Assembly (NCBI GenBank): GCA_021234155.1
Contig: JAJEKV010000101.1
Span: forward strand, 1,221,140-1,285,139
From: Isoetes taiwanensis
Lineage: Eukaryota > Streptophyta > Lycopodiopsida > Isoetales > Isoetaceae
Direction of reading: 5' to 3'
DNA length: 64,000 nt
Shown here: in pieces, positions 1 through 14,025 of the stretch
Layout of the letters: every line of letters begins with the position of its first letter
How positions within the stretch are numbered: position 1 is the stretch's first letter
Translations under genes and position numbers: made by a program
Notes under the pieces: model-generated
Told to the model about the DNA's origin: nothing
Seen by the model: only the letters and a program-made list of their open reading frames with translations
Databases searched by the model: none

Positions 1-429
1 AAGTAGACCGCACTCACCAGCCCCCGTTTTGCATATAGATCGCGGTGCCAAATTCAAGACGGTAATCATTGCATCAGCACCCCATGTGCCTCGCACAAGA
101 CTGATTATGATCAGCGCCAGTAGACATATGCCCTAATGCTTGAGCATGACTTGAGGGGAATGCTATAGCTTCCTACACACTACAAATGTACAGCATTGCC
201 CAACTGACTCGGCTCCTTCCGGCCAACCAAAGGACATATGCTTCGAGAGGCCTACCAGGCCCCCGAGCCATATCACCTTCCCCACGACCATATAGTTTAA
301 TGACTTAATATAGGAGAAGAAACACCGACCCGCAGCTTCAATATTGACCCCACCCATTCGCATTACTGTGCCATCGCATTAACACCGCCCTTCCTCAAGG
401 CCAAGAAAGCCGACACCGCTGGAGCATGA

Positions 430-2712
430 TCAATGATGTTTCTACGGCCTCTGATCGCCACCCAGACATTCTCCGAGAAAGTGTTGAGCAAAACCAAAGA
501 TAGGCCCACAAAAACATCACCTCGAGCAATGGGTAATAATTTTGCAATGTTTTATGGATCCACCTGGGGTTCTGTGCAGCACCTCCGGCAGATGTGGCCT
601 AGTAATCGGGTCATTACGTGCAGGGGATGTCATAATGGGCCTACAACGCCTTCTAATGGGAAGGCATCAGATCCGATGCGCCGCAAATGGGACTTCTCAA
701 GTGGGTCAATGCAATGGTGCCTGCCCCTCATGGCACTATTCAATAAGGCATTGTGGCATGGGCTTCCCCACGCAGTGGACTACTATAGAGTTGTGAGTTG
801 TGCCCATATACAAGGCGGTGTGACCCTGTTCCAGCCAAATCATGGCAACATTATGGTCGCTCTCTCTTTGCAAAATTGCTGGCTAGCATCCCAGCAGAAG
901 CAAATGATGATGGGCAGAGAAGCAGTAGATGCATGTCCTGACGCAGGTGCCTCAAACCAAACATTCCATTGACCATATTCCTACTCGCTTAACTCTAATT
1001 AAGGATAGCAGGAATAGCCACAAAACCTGCATCGTTGTTTCGTGGATTTCACAAAAGCTTTTGACATAGTACTTCCGGGATGTGCTTGGGGATAGATTGA
1101 GGCAATCGGGGACCCCCGTCGACCTGCAAAATGCAATCCATGTGCTATATGAGGTATGCTCAGCCGTTTCACAATCGCGGAGGGCAACCATCAAAGAGGT
1201 ATTGGAGTACGCCAGTAGCTGCTGCCTCCCTTCTATTAATTTTGGTATATAAGCATTGATCAGCTAGAAGGCTGGCTTGGCTGAGCACCTGAGGGAGGGG
1301 CTCAGCTTATGCACCACATATAATTCATTAACCCATATATAGGCCGACGGTTGAGCTTCTAGCCTATACCAAAAGACATTACGTGCAACAACATCCTGAT
1401 GTTCTATACACTTTCCTCGGCTCATCGCACGAGGTTAACTTGGGTTAAAACTAGAGGCCGCTAGTTCCATCATCCTGCCAGCCAAGGCTTCCTATTCACT
1501 CTACCAGGACAAGATTTGAGGTAGCTCCATTCTATAAGTATTTGGGGATCAAGTTTTCTACTACCACGCATCGGGATGTTTCCATCGTGATTGCGTGGTC
1601 ACAAGTAGATCGAACTAATATATGCTTATGTAGAGCACAAGGCAGAGTTGTGGCGCTTGGGTCACTCACAGACTTTTCGTGGACCTTGGTTGAGCAGGTG
1701 GTCCTATCAGATAGAGCAGAGGTGTGGGGTCCGGGGTGAAATTCCTCGGCCTACATGGAAATGACCTCGAGCAAAAAAATGTATATTTCTTGGCACGCAG
1801 CACTAGGAGTAAAGTCCACAATTCTAGTATCGCCCCGCTTAGGAGATGGGTTTCTACTCCCCTTCGTGAGGGTTGCACTAGAACGCCATATCATTTACTT
1901 CCAAAAGGTGACAAGAGGGTGATGCCTATTTGTGCAAGTTGTTGTTTGGCAGAGCAATGGGTCCACACATCTCGCAAAGCCTCACTGGAAGGACAAGCAG
2001 CCTGATTCCCATTGGAATGTATGTGCATTACGATAAGGCAAGCATGGGATGTAAGGAATACAATGCACCGAGCAAGATTCGACGCTTGTTTCTTCACAAG
2101 CTCGATGCAGAGGCTCTCATATGTTAAAATGCATACTATTGGCAAAGAAGTCAATCCATCGTTCACAAGAGGCCCAACACTACGCAAGGCTCTTTGCCTA
2201 TGAAGAAGTGTGCGAGGATAGTAGGGCTCTATTTGCACGTGCATCACCTCCGCATTGAGTAATAAGTCGACGTGAGTGTGAGTAATATGATTCACAAGGT
2301 TACCAACATGGCTCCACTGGAGGATGAATGTCATGCCCTTTCTAACCGCCAAAGATTCGATCATATCCTGCACAGATATGACCAAAGTAGTTCATCACTG
2401 TACCAAGCAGTATAGCCAAGTGAAAACCCACCTCAAAGTGGGCTTGTTGGGCCTATATCCTCGTGGAGGTGTCATGGATACACAGACTCCAAATTATATC
2501 TCTTCGGCGGCTCCTTGAATTGTTGTATATGATTTGCCAAAGATACCAAGATACTTTCTATTATTATTATAGTTTTTCCTCAAAATCAGCTCGAGTAAGT
2601 GGGGGCTTTTTAACTTCATAAATATGCTTGTTACTCTTTTCTTTGTATGGGTTCCATTTCCATAGGCTAATTGGTCTCCGTGGACGATAAAAATACGTTC
2701 TATTCTATTCTT
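430..2712 (+). pseudogene. decayed LINE (non-LTR retrotransposon), reverse transcriptase to 3' tail
   Basis: Remains of a LINE ORF2 can be followed in shifting frames. A palm-upstream block reading ALFNKALWHGLPHA lies near 730-780. A reverse transcriptase motif A block, FVDFTKAFD, lies at about 1040-1066 and is followed by helix-like residues ending in VLYE. A block reading YKYLGIKFS is near 1530-1560. A C-terminal block ends in a residue run like RAEVWGPG near 1725, followed by a segment with DLEQKNVYFLARS. Many stops and frameshifts separate the blocks, so no functional enzyme is encoded. The element appears to end in the sequence ccgtggacgataaaaa followed by short TTCTA repeats near 2690-2712, a tail style shared with other LINE ends in this window. 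The 5' limit is not visible. LINE assignment is firm; the clade is not. Confidence 0.75.
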
Positions 2713-4179
2713 TAAGATGAAAGCATATTTTGTTAAATTGAGATTGAGTGGCAGAGACAATGCAATGTCAGCCTTCCTTATGAATGATGCTTTGCTTTCC
2801 GAAATAACCTCGCTCCATATAATGCAAAAAAAAAGACCAATGTTTGGCAGAGATTATGCAATATCTTTCTTTGATATTTTAATGCCAATCATCAGATCTG
2901 GAAAAGCTTACTAGATGTAACCCGCTTATCTTTCTGATTGAATGGAAGAGGGCATGAGGTTTTTAGAGCCATTTATTGGGCTAAAACCGATATCAGCTCC
3001 TATTAACAACACCCTTTATAGCAATAAATTTGCAACAAAAAACACCGAATGTTCATTCCTTGATAAGAAACTATAATACAAACATGCATAACAAGATCAA
3101 TTCAGCTTGTGTGCTTACTTCGCTAAAATCCGATGAACTCGGCTGCGATCAAGTGGGGAACATATGACCTTTTCCAGCAAATTCACTGCATTACACACAC
3201 AATAATTGTATTGATCTTGCCCTTTTGGACCTTGAAGGTCACGAGGCAAGAATTTGGCGTTGTCCGACTATAGACTTAATAAAAGAACGCATGTATCTAT
3301 ATCCTTGATGTATCTAACAAACCAAGGCAGGCGCTCCATCTCAAGTATCCTGCAACGTGCTAAGATTTATGTTGTGTTATCTTCGATATAAGCAGTATTC
3401 GTGATATTCAAGTAAAACATGTCCTTCGGCCCTCCATGACTCTATCGTGCAAAAAGAGCGTAGTCCGCTTCTCTCTCTGATCCCGCCCCCATCTACCCGC
3501 TTCGGACAGGACGACGCGAGCTTGTCCCAGATCTCGCCACCACATGCTTCTATATGTCTCGAGATGTTTGACAATGTAATCGTCTGCGGTACATCACCAA
3601 TTGATTTATGTCTTCAATATACTGGTGATTCTACTCCTTTGGAGCCATAACCTGCTGATTACGTTCCCGGACCAAATCTCCCATTATTAATCTATCTCGC
3701 AATCCTACCAGCTTCTTGAGTTACCCCCCAACCAGGCAGCCCATTTCCCAATAATTTTTCCTTCCATTCCCGAAGTTGAACTCAGACGCTATTCTTGATG
3801 GCTTCCACATTCGGCTGCAGCCTAACCCGGTTTACATAATTGATAGTCTCAGTATAATAAGCTTCACTCTCAAGGGAAGTGCTAGCTCCGCAAGCATGGC
3901 ATAAGGCGCTTGGCTTTTACCCCTAATTCATCCGGCCAAGAAATAGTTTGCTGACTGATTCAACCCGGGCTCTATTGCCTACTGACAAGCAGGCCCCCAG
4001 ACGGCATCCATATAATATAATCAAGTTTACATCAAGACTCTTAAATAATGTCTCTTTCAAGGACCGCTTGTGAGATCCGCGACTCCAAAGACTTAGTTAA
4101 CATGGAATATAGCGTTTCTTCCCACCGCTTATACGCTTGTCCAAGCATAACGCCTAATTTGTGCATCTTGATTCAAATT
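2713..4179. other. anonymous AT-rich sequence
   Basis: No gene, RNA gene or clear terminal repeat is seen. It may include the 3' part of the minus-strand LINE that follows, because it lies downstream of that reverse transcriptase, but I could not recognise C-terminal LINE motifs with confidence. Confidence 0.4.
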
Positions 4180-4900
4180 CTAACCCTGCATTTGTAATGT
4201 GCTAATGGCTCTATATGCTGATTTTGCAAAACAAAGCCATCCACTCCGTCTCCGGCAATCATTACTTTGTCTTTGCTAAATTAATCGCCATTAACTTCTC
4301 ATTGCAAAATAGTCAAGATTATCAAGCAGCCCCCTCAAAACCTTGCTTTGTAGAGGAGATCAAACGACATCATCAAAGATAAAGCAAATAAATTGATTAA
4401 GTGGAAGCCCAACCTATGCCATGTAGACATCTCTCATTTCATCCAACTATCCACCATCAATATAAATCCAATAATGCCTGAGACAAGGGTTGTTTTGTCT
4501 CACTCCTATTGTGCTATGAATGTCTATGCCCATTCTATTTGTCAATTCTTTACAATGACTTCGTGATAATTCTCGGACATACGCCACTCTTAAACCAAAA
4601 GGGACCCCAATGCTACCCATCCTTTCTCCTAAATTCCTTCGAGGTACCGTGGTCGAAGGCTTTCGAGAAATCTATGAATGCCGCGTACAGTGGCACTCCC
4701 GCTTTGCATTTTCACAGAGAATTCTAAGCACCAACGTGATGGGTCAAGAGTGCAAAGTGGTCCTTCCCCGAACCCTCGCTTGGAACACACACCCGCGCAT
4801 CGCTTGCTTCAGCCTAATAACTTATCTTTTGTCTCCAAAAAGAGTACAAATCTTGTGAACGATTCCCTATTAGAATCGCGTTTCAGAATTTGAGATCCTG
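4180..4900 (-). pseudogene. decayed LINE reverse transcriptase fragment
   Basis: On the minus strand the motif FIDFSKAFD is read at about 4652-4678, the usual LINE reverse transcriptase motif A. Further along, a run like GVRQ...YWIYIDG near 4440-4510 matches the GVRQGCPLSPTLFGLYID region with substitutions, and a FDDVV run near 4330-4385 stands where the FADD catalytic motif is expected, followed by GLLDNLDYF. The frame is broken several times. It is oriented opposite to the LINE at 430-2712 and differs in sequence from it, so it is a separate insertion. Boundaries are approximate. Confidence 0.7.
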
Positions 4901-7540
4901 GCGCACGCCCCTCTACCTCTTGAATATCGGATGTACCGCTTCCATCGCTTAAAGACCTTTTGCATCAATGCAAAGATTCAAAGAAATATGTTAGCATGCC
5001 CAAAGCCTGCTCGCCACCCATTTAAAATAATTCAACTCCAACTCGTTTCGCTTTGCCATTTGACATTTTCTCAGTAGCCAAAAGATATTCCACATCCTTT
5101 TTAATCAAAAAATATGGGTTTAGGTGCATGTGGTGGAAGATCTGCATGTTCTAGATATACCTAAAATATCCACCCACCGAGAGCGCAGCAAGGGTTTTGC
5201 CCTTAGGGCAATTCAAAATACACAATAAAGAGGGGAGTAGAAAGTTATCATAAACTCAAATGTTTTGCTAAAACTGCCAAAATGCCCCTAGTTTTGTAGT
5301 GCTTATTTGAAAATGACCGTAACTCTTTTGCAATGATCCAATGGGAAATATGTAGCATGGGCCAACAGGGGTTTTCTTTTGTGTTTTTGTGGCGCTTTTC
5401 ACTAAGATTTTCCTATGATTTCGCGGATGTATTCAAAATGGATGTACTAATGCGACATCTAGAGTGCGTGCACCATTTCCTCGGTTTCATTGATTTTAGC
5501 CTCCCTTTTTTTCAATGGTCAACAACCAATGGCTCACAACAAAAGCCCTTTTTGTGCGTGATGCATAATGGTCAACAAACCAATGGCCTACAAATAAAGC
5601 CCCTCTTTTTGTGTGTGTGTGGTGCATAATGGGCGCATGTAGTGCGGCTTCCCAATCGCATAACACATTTCCGATCATAACTTTTGATCCGTAGCCTGCT
5701 TCGTATGATTTTATTATGCTTGGAAAGCTCTCTCCGAGATCTTTTGATAGCTGCGATGGTATGAAGATTTTTGGTTAAGTTATCTATGCTAAAACAGCAA
5801 TTTTCGCCGGGTTTGCAGGGCTTTCACATCCTACCACCGATTAATACTACGTGATTGCGCTTATTGAATATTGTTTTACGCCTATTCCGAATGGCTTGCA
5901 AAATTGCTATGCATTTTTAGATTTTGGGGCGCTTATTAAGCAAATTCCAAGGTTTAGATCCTGTGCTACCAAGCGTAAAGTTTTCCACTTTAGCTTCTCA
6001 CCACAAGAATCCATGGAGGCCAAAGGTCAAGTAAATTCCAGCTTGAAAAAATGTTTGTGTATGGGTATGCAAACTTTTATGACTTTCAAAATAATGGGAT
6101 CAACCGCTTCATCTTATGGTAACTTTACTTATGTTCTATTTGTTTTATTTTTGTGATGAAATTCAAAAGCTAGCTGTGTGATGAAAGCCTCAAATGAATT
6201 TCTAGTTTTTTCAGTTTGAATTCTAAAATTTTAGTCACCTAAGGCCCCAAGGCCCCCGGCGTACCTTTTGTCGACAAATTATTAATTCAACATATGTGGT
6301 TTAATTTCCTCTCTAACACATAGCCATCTGTACATATAGAAGAACTATTGACATATAACTGTCATTATATTATTATTACTATCATTAATTATTGTTCAAC
6401 ATATTTACCAGGTCTCTGCCCCTCTCTTTGGTGTGTATATCTCACCTGGGTGACGGCGGCAAATGGTAGAGCCCTTATAATTGTATTTTGCACGCATTTT
6501 AATCAACACCATATAGTATTATGCTTGAAATCTTATAGTATTTTGCTAATCTTGCTATATAGTATAGCAAATTTTGTAATTTGCATGTACCCCACAAACG
6601 AGGAACTTACGCATGTAGATTAAGGAATAAGGTAATGCGCTCATCCAACAACTCCTTGTCTCTGAGTCACCCCCGTGTGAATATGCATCCAAACCAAAGG
6701 GGTTTAAGGGGATTTTTAATTTAAAATGTTGGACCCAAATGGTTGTGTTAATTAATGTCACTGGTAGCGTGTGTTGGTTGTTAGCTGCCAATGGTTGTTG
6801 GGTAAAGTTGCTGGTTGGTGTGTTAGGGATTTAATTTTTATATGTTGGATGTTAATGCCTACAATGGAATATGTTGTTATTCTAAACAAGATAATGAGAT
6901 CTTTCCAATAAAGCTAAGATCAATTCAATCGGAGTCCTCAAGTCACAAGTTATGGTTTTTTAATACACAAGAAAGTTATAAAGAATTAGGAGGATTTAGA
7001 AACCATATAAGTTAAATTTCTTTTCAGACTCAATCTGCCGATTTTAGTTTTTGTGAAAAGATCTCATCCTCCCTCTACAATATAATATATCTGTAAAGGA
7101 CACATTCAGATTTAGATGGTCCTAAAAGTTATGGTCATTTGCTTAAAAATAGCCGCAAAACCAAGGGCGCTGCACCTGAAGGCTATATAAGATAGATAGG
7201 CAAGGAAGGAGAAACTCGCATTTAAAAAGTTAACTTCTCCTAAGTATAATTCTGGGTTTCAGCAGGAAACTATGAAGCAAAAAGCTTGGGTTCTCAACTT
7301 GGAAAAATATATGAAGAGTTCTATGGTTCTGAGAATTTTTTCTATATCAAAAATTTGATTTTTTTTTTTCTTGATTTTAACAGGTAGGCGCTTAGTGTCT
7401 CTTCTAATTTGTTGCCTTACTGATAAATAGATAAATATATTTTTAATCGCCCACAAAACTCCAACTCGCCACGACGAATCTATAGCATAGTGCGTGGGCG
7501 GCCTTAATTTGAACTCTAGGCCCATGTAAGATGCAAATAT
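4901..7540. other. anonymous AT-rich sequence
   Basis: Apart from the short tandem repeat at 5515-5632 I see no gene. The open frames here are short and lack recognisable domains. The sequence has the look of old, unclassified repeats. Confidence 0.4.
5515..5632. repeat. two-copy tandem repeat of about 55-60 bp
   Basis: Two adjacent imperfect copies each contain atggtcaacaa, ccaatggc, a CTTTTTGTG run and gcataatgg. The second copy carries an expanded TG run. No coding role is apparent. Confidence 0.7.
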
Positions 7541-10500
7541 GGCGGGCCCAATGGGAGGTAGATACGTGGCTAGGTTATATAAACCTACAAAAGTGCGGGC
7601 GTGAGGAGGCGTGCGTCAAGAAGCTTAAGGTTAGAATGCGCAGAGAAGGGTTTGTATGAAAACGTCGGGCCGATCAAGACGGAGGCAGCTATAGATCCGA
7701 AGGAGTACACTCTTACTCAGTTGTGTTGTTGCATGTCTGATCCACGGTGGACGATTTTGTGGCAGGGCCCATGAAGTAATGCATTCTTTTCTCCTGATGA
7801 TGAACAGAAAGAGTTCAAGAACATGACACACCTAACAAGCTGGCTGTGGTAGCGCTCTACTACGACTGCCTCTATGGACATGGTCCAGGACCCAAGACGC
7901 CCCATTTCGAGCTTTGGGTTTGAGGCTTGACGAAAGCGGTCATAGCAACCTTTCGTTGGTCTGCTTCAAGGTATGTTTTGGTGGCCATGAACTGCCCAAT
8001 TCAGGAGTTCCTGGAGGCGTTTGAAGCTCGGAGGCTGGTGCGAGTTGATCGAGGTAAAATTCTCTGCCCATCCAGCAGAACTTAGGTGACTACTATACCT
8101 CCTGCCTAGAATAACAAGAAGTTCTTCGACAGTCTTGGCACCTGCTGGGCCCGTATGCCCAGGCTCGCGATCAGAGATGCAAGGTGTGCATAAAGAAACT
8201 ACGCTAATCACTGTGCATGCAGCAAGGTGTGGTATTGCCTCTAAGGAACACCAGAAAAGAAGATTGGAAGGAAACAAGAGTGTAGTGCTAAAGAAGTTGT
8301 GTTGTTTTACAATAATAATAGCTTTCAAGAAGCAGGCCATCTGCACTCGAAGCATCTAAACCGACTTAGTAACTTAGAATACAATAAGCACTTTTTGTTT
8401 TCATGCCTTTGTCAGCAAACGACTGCCTTAGCATTTACCAATTAACATATATTACAGGTCTTCTGAACCAGCTTAGAGCGGGTCAACTAGTATTTCTCAG
8501 CTATTAGTCTCTCATGTAACTCTCAGTCCTTTCTGTCTATTCCATTTGACTGCAGAATGTATGTTGTTACTTAGGCCTGGTTCTTAGCAAGTGCTTCTGT
8601 GGGGCAAAAATTAGCCCTGATCCCATTCATCTCTAATCAAGCTTATCCTTTCAGCCTTTATGGACCTTTACATAGGTATAGAGACGTGTCCAGGAAACTA
8701 GTCCTGCTGAGATCTAAAATTTGGATGAAACCATTGCTGGAGGGATTTGATATTCAATGGCAACTCATGCTTACAGTTGTAGTTATATCTAAGCTTCTAG
8801 TTCAACACTGTCCGCTCTGTCTATTTCCTGTCATCTACTGATTGGATTTATGTCACTACAAGTCATTCTCCTATCATCTGATAATATTTCAGGTTGAATG
8901 TTGATTAAACATGCATGACATGTATTGACAGAGATGCTGATATACAGTTTAAGGGTAATTAAGCACATGAAGGAGGACGAAAGCAGACAAAGCCTTCGGC
9001 TAGTTAGGTTGAGTTTGATTTGTGCTGGATTTTATGTCAAATTGTGCAACCAAGCATTTCTTTTGTGATATGCAAATGCCTGCATAACTTGAATCTGTCT
9101 TGCATGAAATAACTTGACTGCCTCTGTCATGGAAACCTTGGATTAGAATAAGCAAGATGCCAAAAGCTAGAAAGGTGTCACATTTGGCACCGGGCACGGT
9201 TTCTTAATTGGTCTTTGTCTTTGTCCTCCTGATGATCATCAGATTGTGCTCTTCTATAGCTGTTGAAAATGAATGATGCTACTTCTTCGGCTTAGTTCTA
9301 CAATGATGGCAGGTTTTTTGGACAAAAAGAGGTGGCTTTTAAATCCATTTATCTCCAATTAAACTTCCCTTTACATAGGCATGTTATATAATCGTTGAAT
9401 CCTATAATCGTTGAATCCTCTCACTCATAGATGCTGGGAATATTCTCCAGCATATTCCCTCTCCATCATCCCAACTGGCCCACTGAAAAATAAGATGGGT
9501 GAAACCCCTTTTCCATCACAATTCCCTATGATTTAGGACAATGGTCCCCTAAGTCAATGATTTCTAAGACATTGACTTCCTGCAATTGCTTCACTCAAAT
9601 TTAAACAGATTACATTCAACTCCAAGAAGGAAAGATGCAACATGCCATTCATTAATATGACGCCTACTCATAATCGACCAATCTATAATAAAACCATGAA
9701 ATACATTGCATAGCCATGCAAAATTTCATGCCACATTGAAGAGCGCTTAAAGCAACAGAAGAAACATAGGACTTGAACTCCCAATCGGGGCCAAATCGCA
9801 CCAGATGCTTCACTCACTTCAGAATAGAGCAATTTTCCATAATTCCACACCCTCATTCCTCTCCAAATGCTCGAACACATGGAATGATTCCCGCTTCTAA
9901 TATAAATCTGGCATTATTACGAGTGGGCTAGCATGACAACTTGTAGAGGCGTAACTCAATAAAAGGCATAAAAACCTCCATGTTGCCGTGACATCAAACC
10001 CCGCAGGCTTCCAAAGAATCGCAAACTCGAATCCAAGAACCATCAACAAAACAAAACTCCGACTAAATCGGCAAGGCATGGCCTGGTTAAGCGTTTAATG
10101 ACTTTTGTACTGCTGGTATACATCTCCTGAATCTCAAGAACTCCTCGCCATTTGCTTCTCGTGATCAAAGACTACGTAATATCAACCTTCGAAGCATCTT
10201 CGGGATCCGCCTCTTCAAGGAACCCCTTCAGGCCGCCATGGTGGCTAAGCACCGGTAAGATGAAAGCCACGCCAGAAGGCCGCTAAGGCCATGTCGCCCG
10301 CCTCACGCATACCGCCAGAAGAACTCCCCACCATGGCCACTTCCGCCTCGGCCGCGACTAAACCGCCATTTAACCCTACCTTCCAAAGAAAGAAACCCTG
10401 GGATAGTGCTCCAATGATAAGAAAGCCCGCCCATAAAAAAAGGAAGACTATGGAATTCCCAAACCCCATATGCTTCTACATCAAGATTCTAGCCTGATTT

Positions 10501-11280
10501 CAATGCACTACGCCCTCCAACCTTACTAAGCTAAATCTTTGTAATAAACTACCCTTGCAACATTTTGGAAACTTATTAGAGCCTATAATAATGGCATGTT
10601 ATTAGGATTTAATGGATGAAGAATCCTGACCACTTTCTTTTATTGTTCATTTTGTATTATTAATTTTTATGAGACGGAATCTTCAACATCAAAGGTCACT
10701 GCTTTTTTGACGCTTAATTCTCCTCGCATGAACCAATGGTACGAAAATCACCCCAGCCAACACTCACAAGAGCAAATTAATAGACGCTGCACTATAGCCT
10801 CGTGACTATTTCATGCAAACTACCACCATAGCTCGTGATATAGCCCGCCACTTGGTCACAACTACCCGTCAAGCCCTGAATCCAACTTGTAAGACCAAGG
10901 CTACAGGCTGCAAATGTCCAAGCAAAATCAATGAATACAATCTAAGTGGGCGTGGATCTACTATAATACAAAACAAAGATAGATTCGAAAGCATTTATTT
11001 AGCGCCAGTGCATTCGTAAGATTTTGAAACTGCACTAATAAAAATGACGACTGCGGGTATTCCCTACCATAGCCACTTACCCATTCCTTTATCCGATTCA
11101 AGTCCGCCATCTCTTCGAAGGAAAAAGCCTTACATGTACCAAACGCTTATTGATTCATTCTAAAACACTTTGCCTGCATCGTAGCCTTCATTGCTAGAAA
11201 TTTTAGAAAATGGGTGGCCGTGGATAGACCGAGAGTATTTTGGCATGGTCTGGCCACATCAATGCATGGTTTTTTCTATG
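7541..11280. other. anonymous sequence without an identified gene
   Basis: A TATA-like stretch sits in a near-palindrome (ggttatataaacc, about 7574-7586), and a possible splice donor (aag|gtatgt) is near 7970, so an old or unrecognised gene cannot be excluded between 7590 and 8350. No domain could be named. From 8400 to 11280 nothing is recognised; the GC-richer 10200-10450 stretch has short open frames on both strands but no family motif. Confidence 0.3.
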
Positions 11281-11600
11281 CCCTGGTTGGACTTCAATGG
11301 AAGCCTCCCAATTTTCCTCGCGGGAAACCTCCCTCTACTTTCTGGAAACCTCCCAACTTTCCCTAGAAACTCTCCCCCTCATCTCGTGAAACCTCCCACT
11401 CTTTCCGAAACCTCCTCAACTTCTTCGGTAGACCCATCTTTTCCATCTAAAACCTCCCCTAACTTTCCAGACTTGGGAGATTTCCATTTTGGAAAATAGG
11501 GGAGGCTTACTCCTCAACTTTCCCTCGAAATTTCCAACTTTCCCTGAAAACTAAGGTTTCCCAATAAGAAAACAAAGGAGATTTCCTACTTGATGGAACT
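11281..11600. repeat. interspersed GGAAACCTCCC-type low-complexity repeat
   Basis: The stretch repeats variants of (g)gaaacctccc and aactttccc about ten times. The same words form the arms of the foldback element at 19717-19790, so the two are probably related repeats. An open frame on the plus strand (11191-11499) simply reads through these repeats as proline- and serine-rich sequence and is not considered a gene. Confidence 0.55.
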
Positions 11601-14025
11601 TCCTTTGAATTCTTCGTGGAGGACATTGTACTTAAAGGTAGCTCATAAACAAAGGACTTCTTTAAAATAAAAACCTTTACTCAGGGCAAATAAAGCATGG
11701 CAAGCACCCCTTCTCAAAGACCCCCTAAAGCAGTTTCTTTTTTCCCTTTTTTTTTCCCTCCCCGCTTTTTTTTTCACTCATGCTTCATTACCCTAAAATC
11801 CTTTGGCGACATTTTCTCAAGGTGGGAGTTTGACCTATGATTTCATGCTATGATTTGGAGGCCAGAGCTATGATCTTTTGCTGCCAATGAATCATCGCAT
11901 GCATCATAATCACAAGGCTCGCCCATGTCACAATGGGTACAAACCCCAGAGGTTTTATTTGAAGATCTACTGCCTCATGAAGAAACTACAAGTCAGCCAC
12001 CAGCACAAGAGGTAAAACCTGCCCTTGCCATCCTCCCGGGATTTTTCTGTTTAGTCTTTAGCTAAGAAAGACTGAAGATTCAAGACTTATTTGTTTTGTT
12101 CTTTTTTAATTTGAATCACTTAATTTTTCCTTCATGTTGTTTTGCGTGATGAGGAAAGCTTACACAAACTCAAATAGCTTGTAGAATATCGGGTTTGTGC
12201 AATGAGGGCAAAGGATCCAAGCTCTATAACATGTGGGCGATTGCACCTGTGGGTGATTTCTGATGCTTTGGACTACCTGGCGAAGAAAGACAACAAGATA
12301 AAAGTATCAAAGAATTAGGCCAGAGTTTGAACATCGTCTTTCCCAAAGGATTTAATTAATGGTTTATCAAGATGGTTTGAAAACAATGAGGCTGCAGAAC
12401 CATTTTTGCCCGTGTATTCGCTTGGCAAGATAATTAGAAGAGCCGAATCGAACAAGTAAATATTTGTTGATTAATGCCCTTTTGCTTTTGAAAGAATTGG
12501 AGACAAATAGGAACAAAAGGCATAAAATGCATCGTACAGACACTACTTTGGAGGAATATTAATATGGGTGTCTCTTTATTTAGAAGTCAATATTTTAGCT
12601 TTGAAGATTCCATCAAGTCTCAAAAGAAAGAAATCAGTTATGTTGAAATTGAGAAAATTAGAAATGAGGGCTTGCTTGCAGTTTTGATGAGGCCTTGAAA
12701 CTCGCTTCAAGAGTACAAAATTGTTAAACGGATATTCAGCTTATGGCTGAAGACTTTCCATGAGGAAATTGGTATTAAGCTTTGTGATGATGAATCTAAG
12801 CTAGTTTGTCTTTTGCTCACAATTTTGAAAAGGAAAAAAACAGTTGACAAATGCAGGGCCAATGGAGTATAGTTATCGTGTTTGAACAATTTTGCGTTTA
12901 ACGCTGGATTTTTCTCTCAATACAAAGAGAAGGCTAAACATTTGCAAAGACCTACTGGAGCACTATGCTAGCGTTAAGCATTAGACCGAGTTCTCGTAAG
13001 TTGACGTTGATTAATCTTGTTTCGTCATTAAGTATGTGGTTTGAATTCAATCCTGCATTATACATTTTAGTGTTGAATTGTAAAATGTACACAAGTATCA
13101 TTTGTTTTGTTTCCAAGTTTGTATGGAGAACCTTCTTTGTGAAGTAGTTTGCAAGAGTGAAGTGCCCATGCACTATATGTTGAGCTTGGTTACCTCAATT
13201 CCTTACCTACCAACAAGTGTAAGGAAGAATTTGTTAACGCTCATGAAGATGATGAAGACATGGAGGAAGCATCAAGTCTCCGAACCTAACTTTTGTGAAG
13301 GTGAAGAGCGATGTACAGCTGGGTCTATGACATCACCCAAGAAAGGTTAGTATGTAGATAAATGTCTTTATTAATTGCGGTTTATAAATCTTACAGCCTT
13401 GTGTTTTTTGGTATTCTTAAGAGGAAAAGGGAAGGAGAAGAAACATGCTAATATTGTGCCAAATTGTTTCTTCAAGGATCAAATGGTGTCCGTGGATTTC
13501 GAGTAAATGAACCTGTACCAATAGTAATAGAATCCTTACCAATTGCGTGCGAAGAAGGTGGACAAAAGAAACTCTAATGTTCAGAAGGCAGACCTAGGAA
13601 ATGGAATGCACGTGAGCATATACCGCTAGTTTCTCGTGAGTGCATATACTAGTTATAAAATAATGTCATTCATGTTTGTATTTTTAACTTACTTACCTTC
13701 AGATAAGCCAAGAGTACAAAAGAAGGCTGGACCAAAAGGTAAGCGGCCGAGAGGTTACCAAGAAAAATGTGGGAGAATACACCAAAGGATTCTTTGAAGA
13801 ACCTACAAAGGATGCTCCCTCGGTATACATGTGCTACATTTCATTTCAAAAGAATGATGTGTTACTAAATTGCGTATACTAATTATCATTTTTTACATTT
13901 GTTAGATGATACTTTACAACCAGCCGTCCTTCAACTCTAGCCAAACATTGCAAATTTGTGGTTTGAACCAAGAAAGCATCTACAATTTGCTATACAACCT
14001 TCAATTGTTGATGCCCCTCAGAATC
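11601..14025. other. anonymous sequence, possibly decayed coding DNA
   Basis: Short coding-like blocks occur on the plus strand between about 12170 and 13370, but they are broken by stops and no family is recognised. A transposon relic is the likeliest explanation. This is inference from texture only. Confidence 0.25.

Noticed and set aside
433-972. 179-codon open frame
   Set aside because: It covers decayed LINE sequence; only the ALFNKALWHGLPHA part is coding-like and the rest belongs to other frames of the same LINE.
1891-2385. 164-codon minus-strand open frame
   Set aside because: It is antisense to the plus-strand LINE relic and shows no domain of its own.
8010-8359. possible protein-coding gene on either strand
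   Set aside because: Open frames overlap on both strands, none has a recognisable domain and no consistent splice pattern was found.
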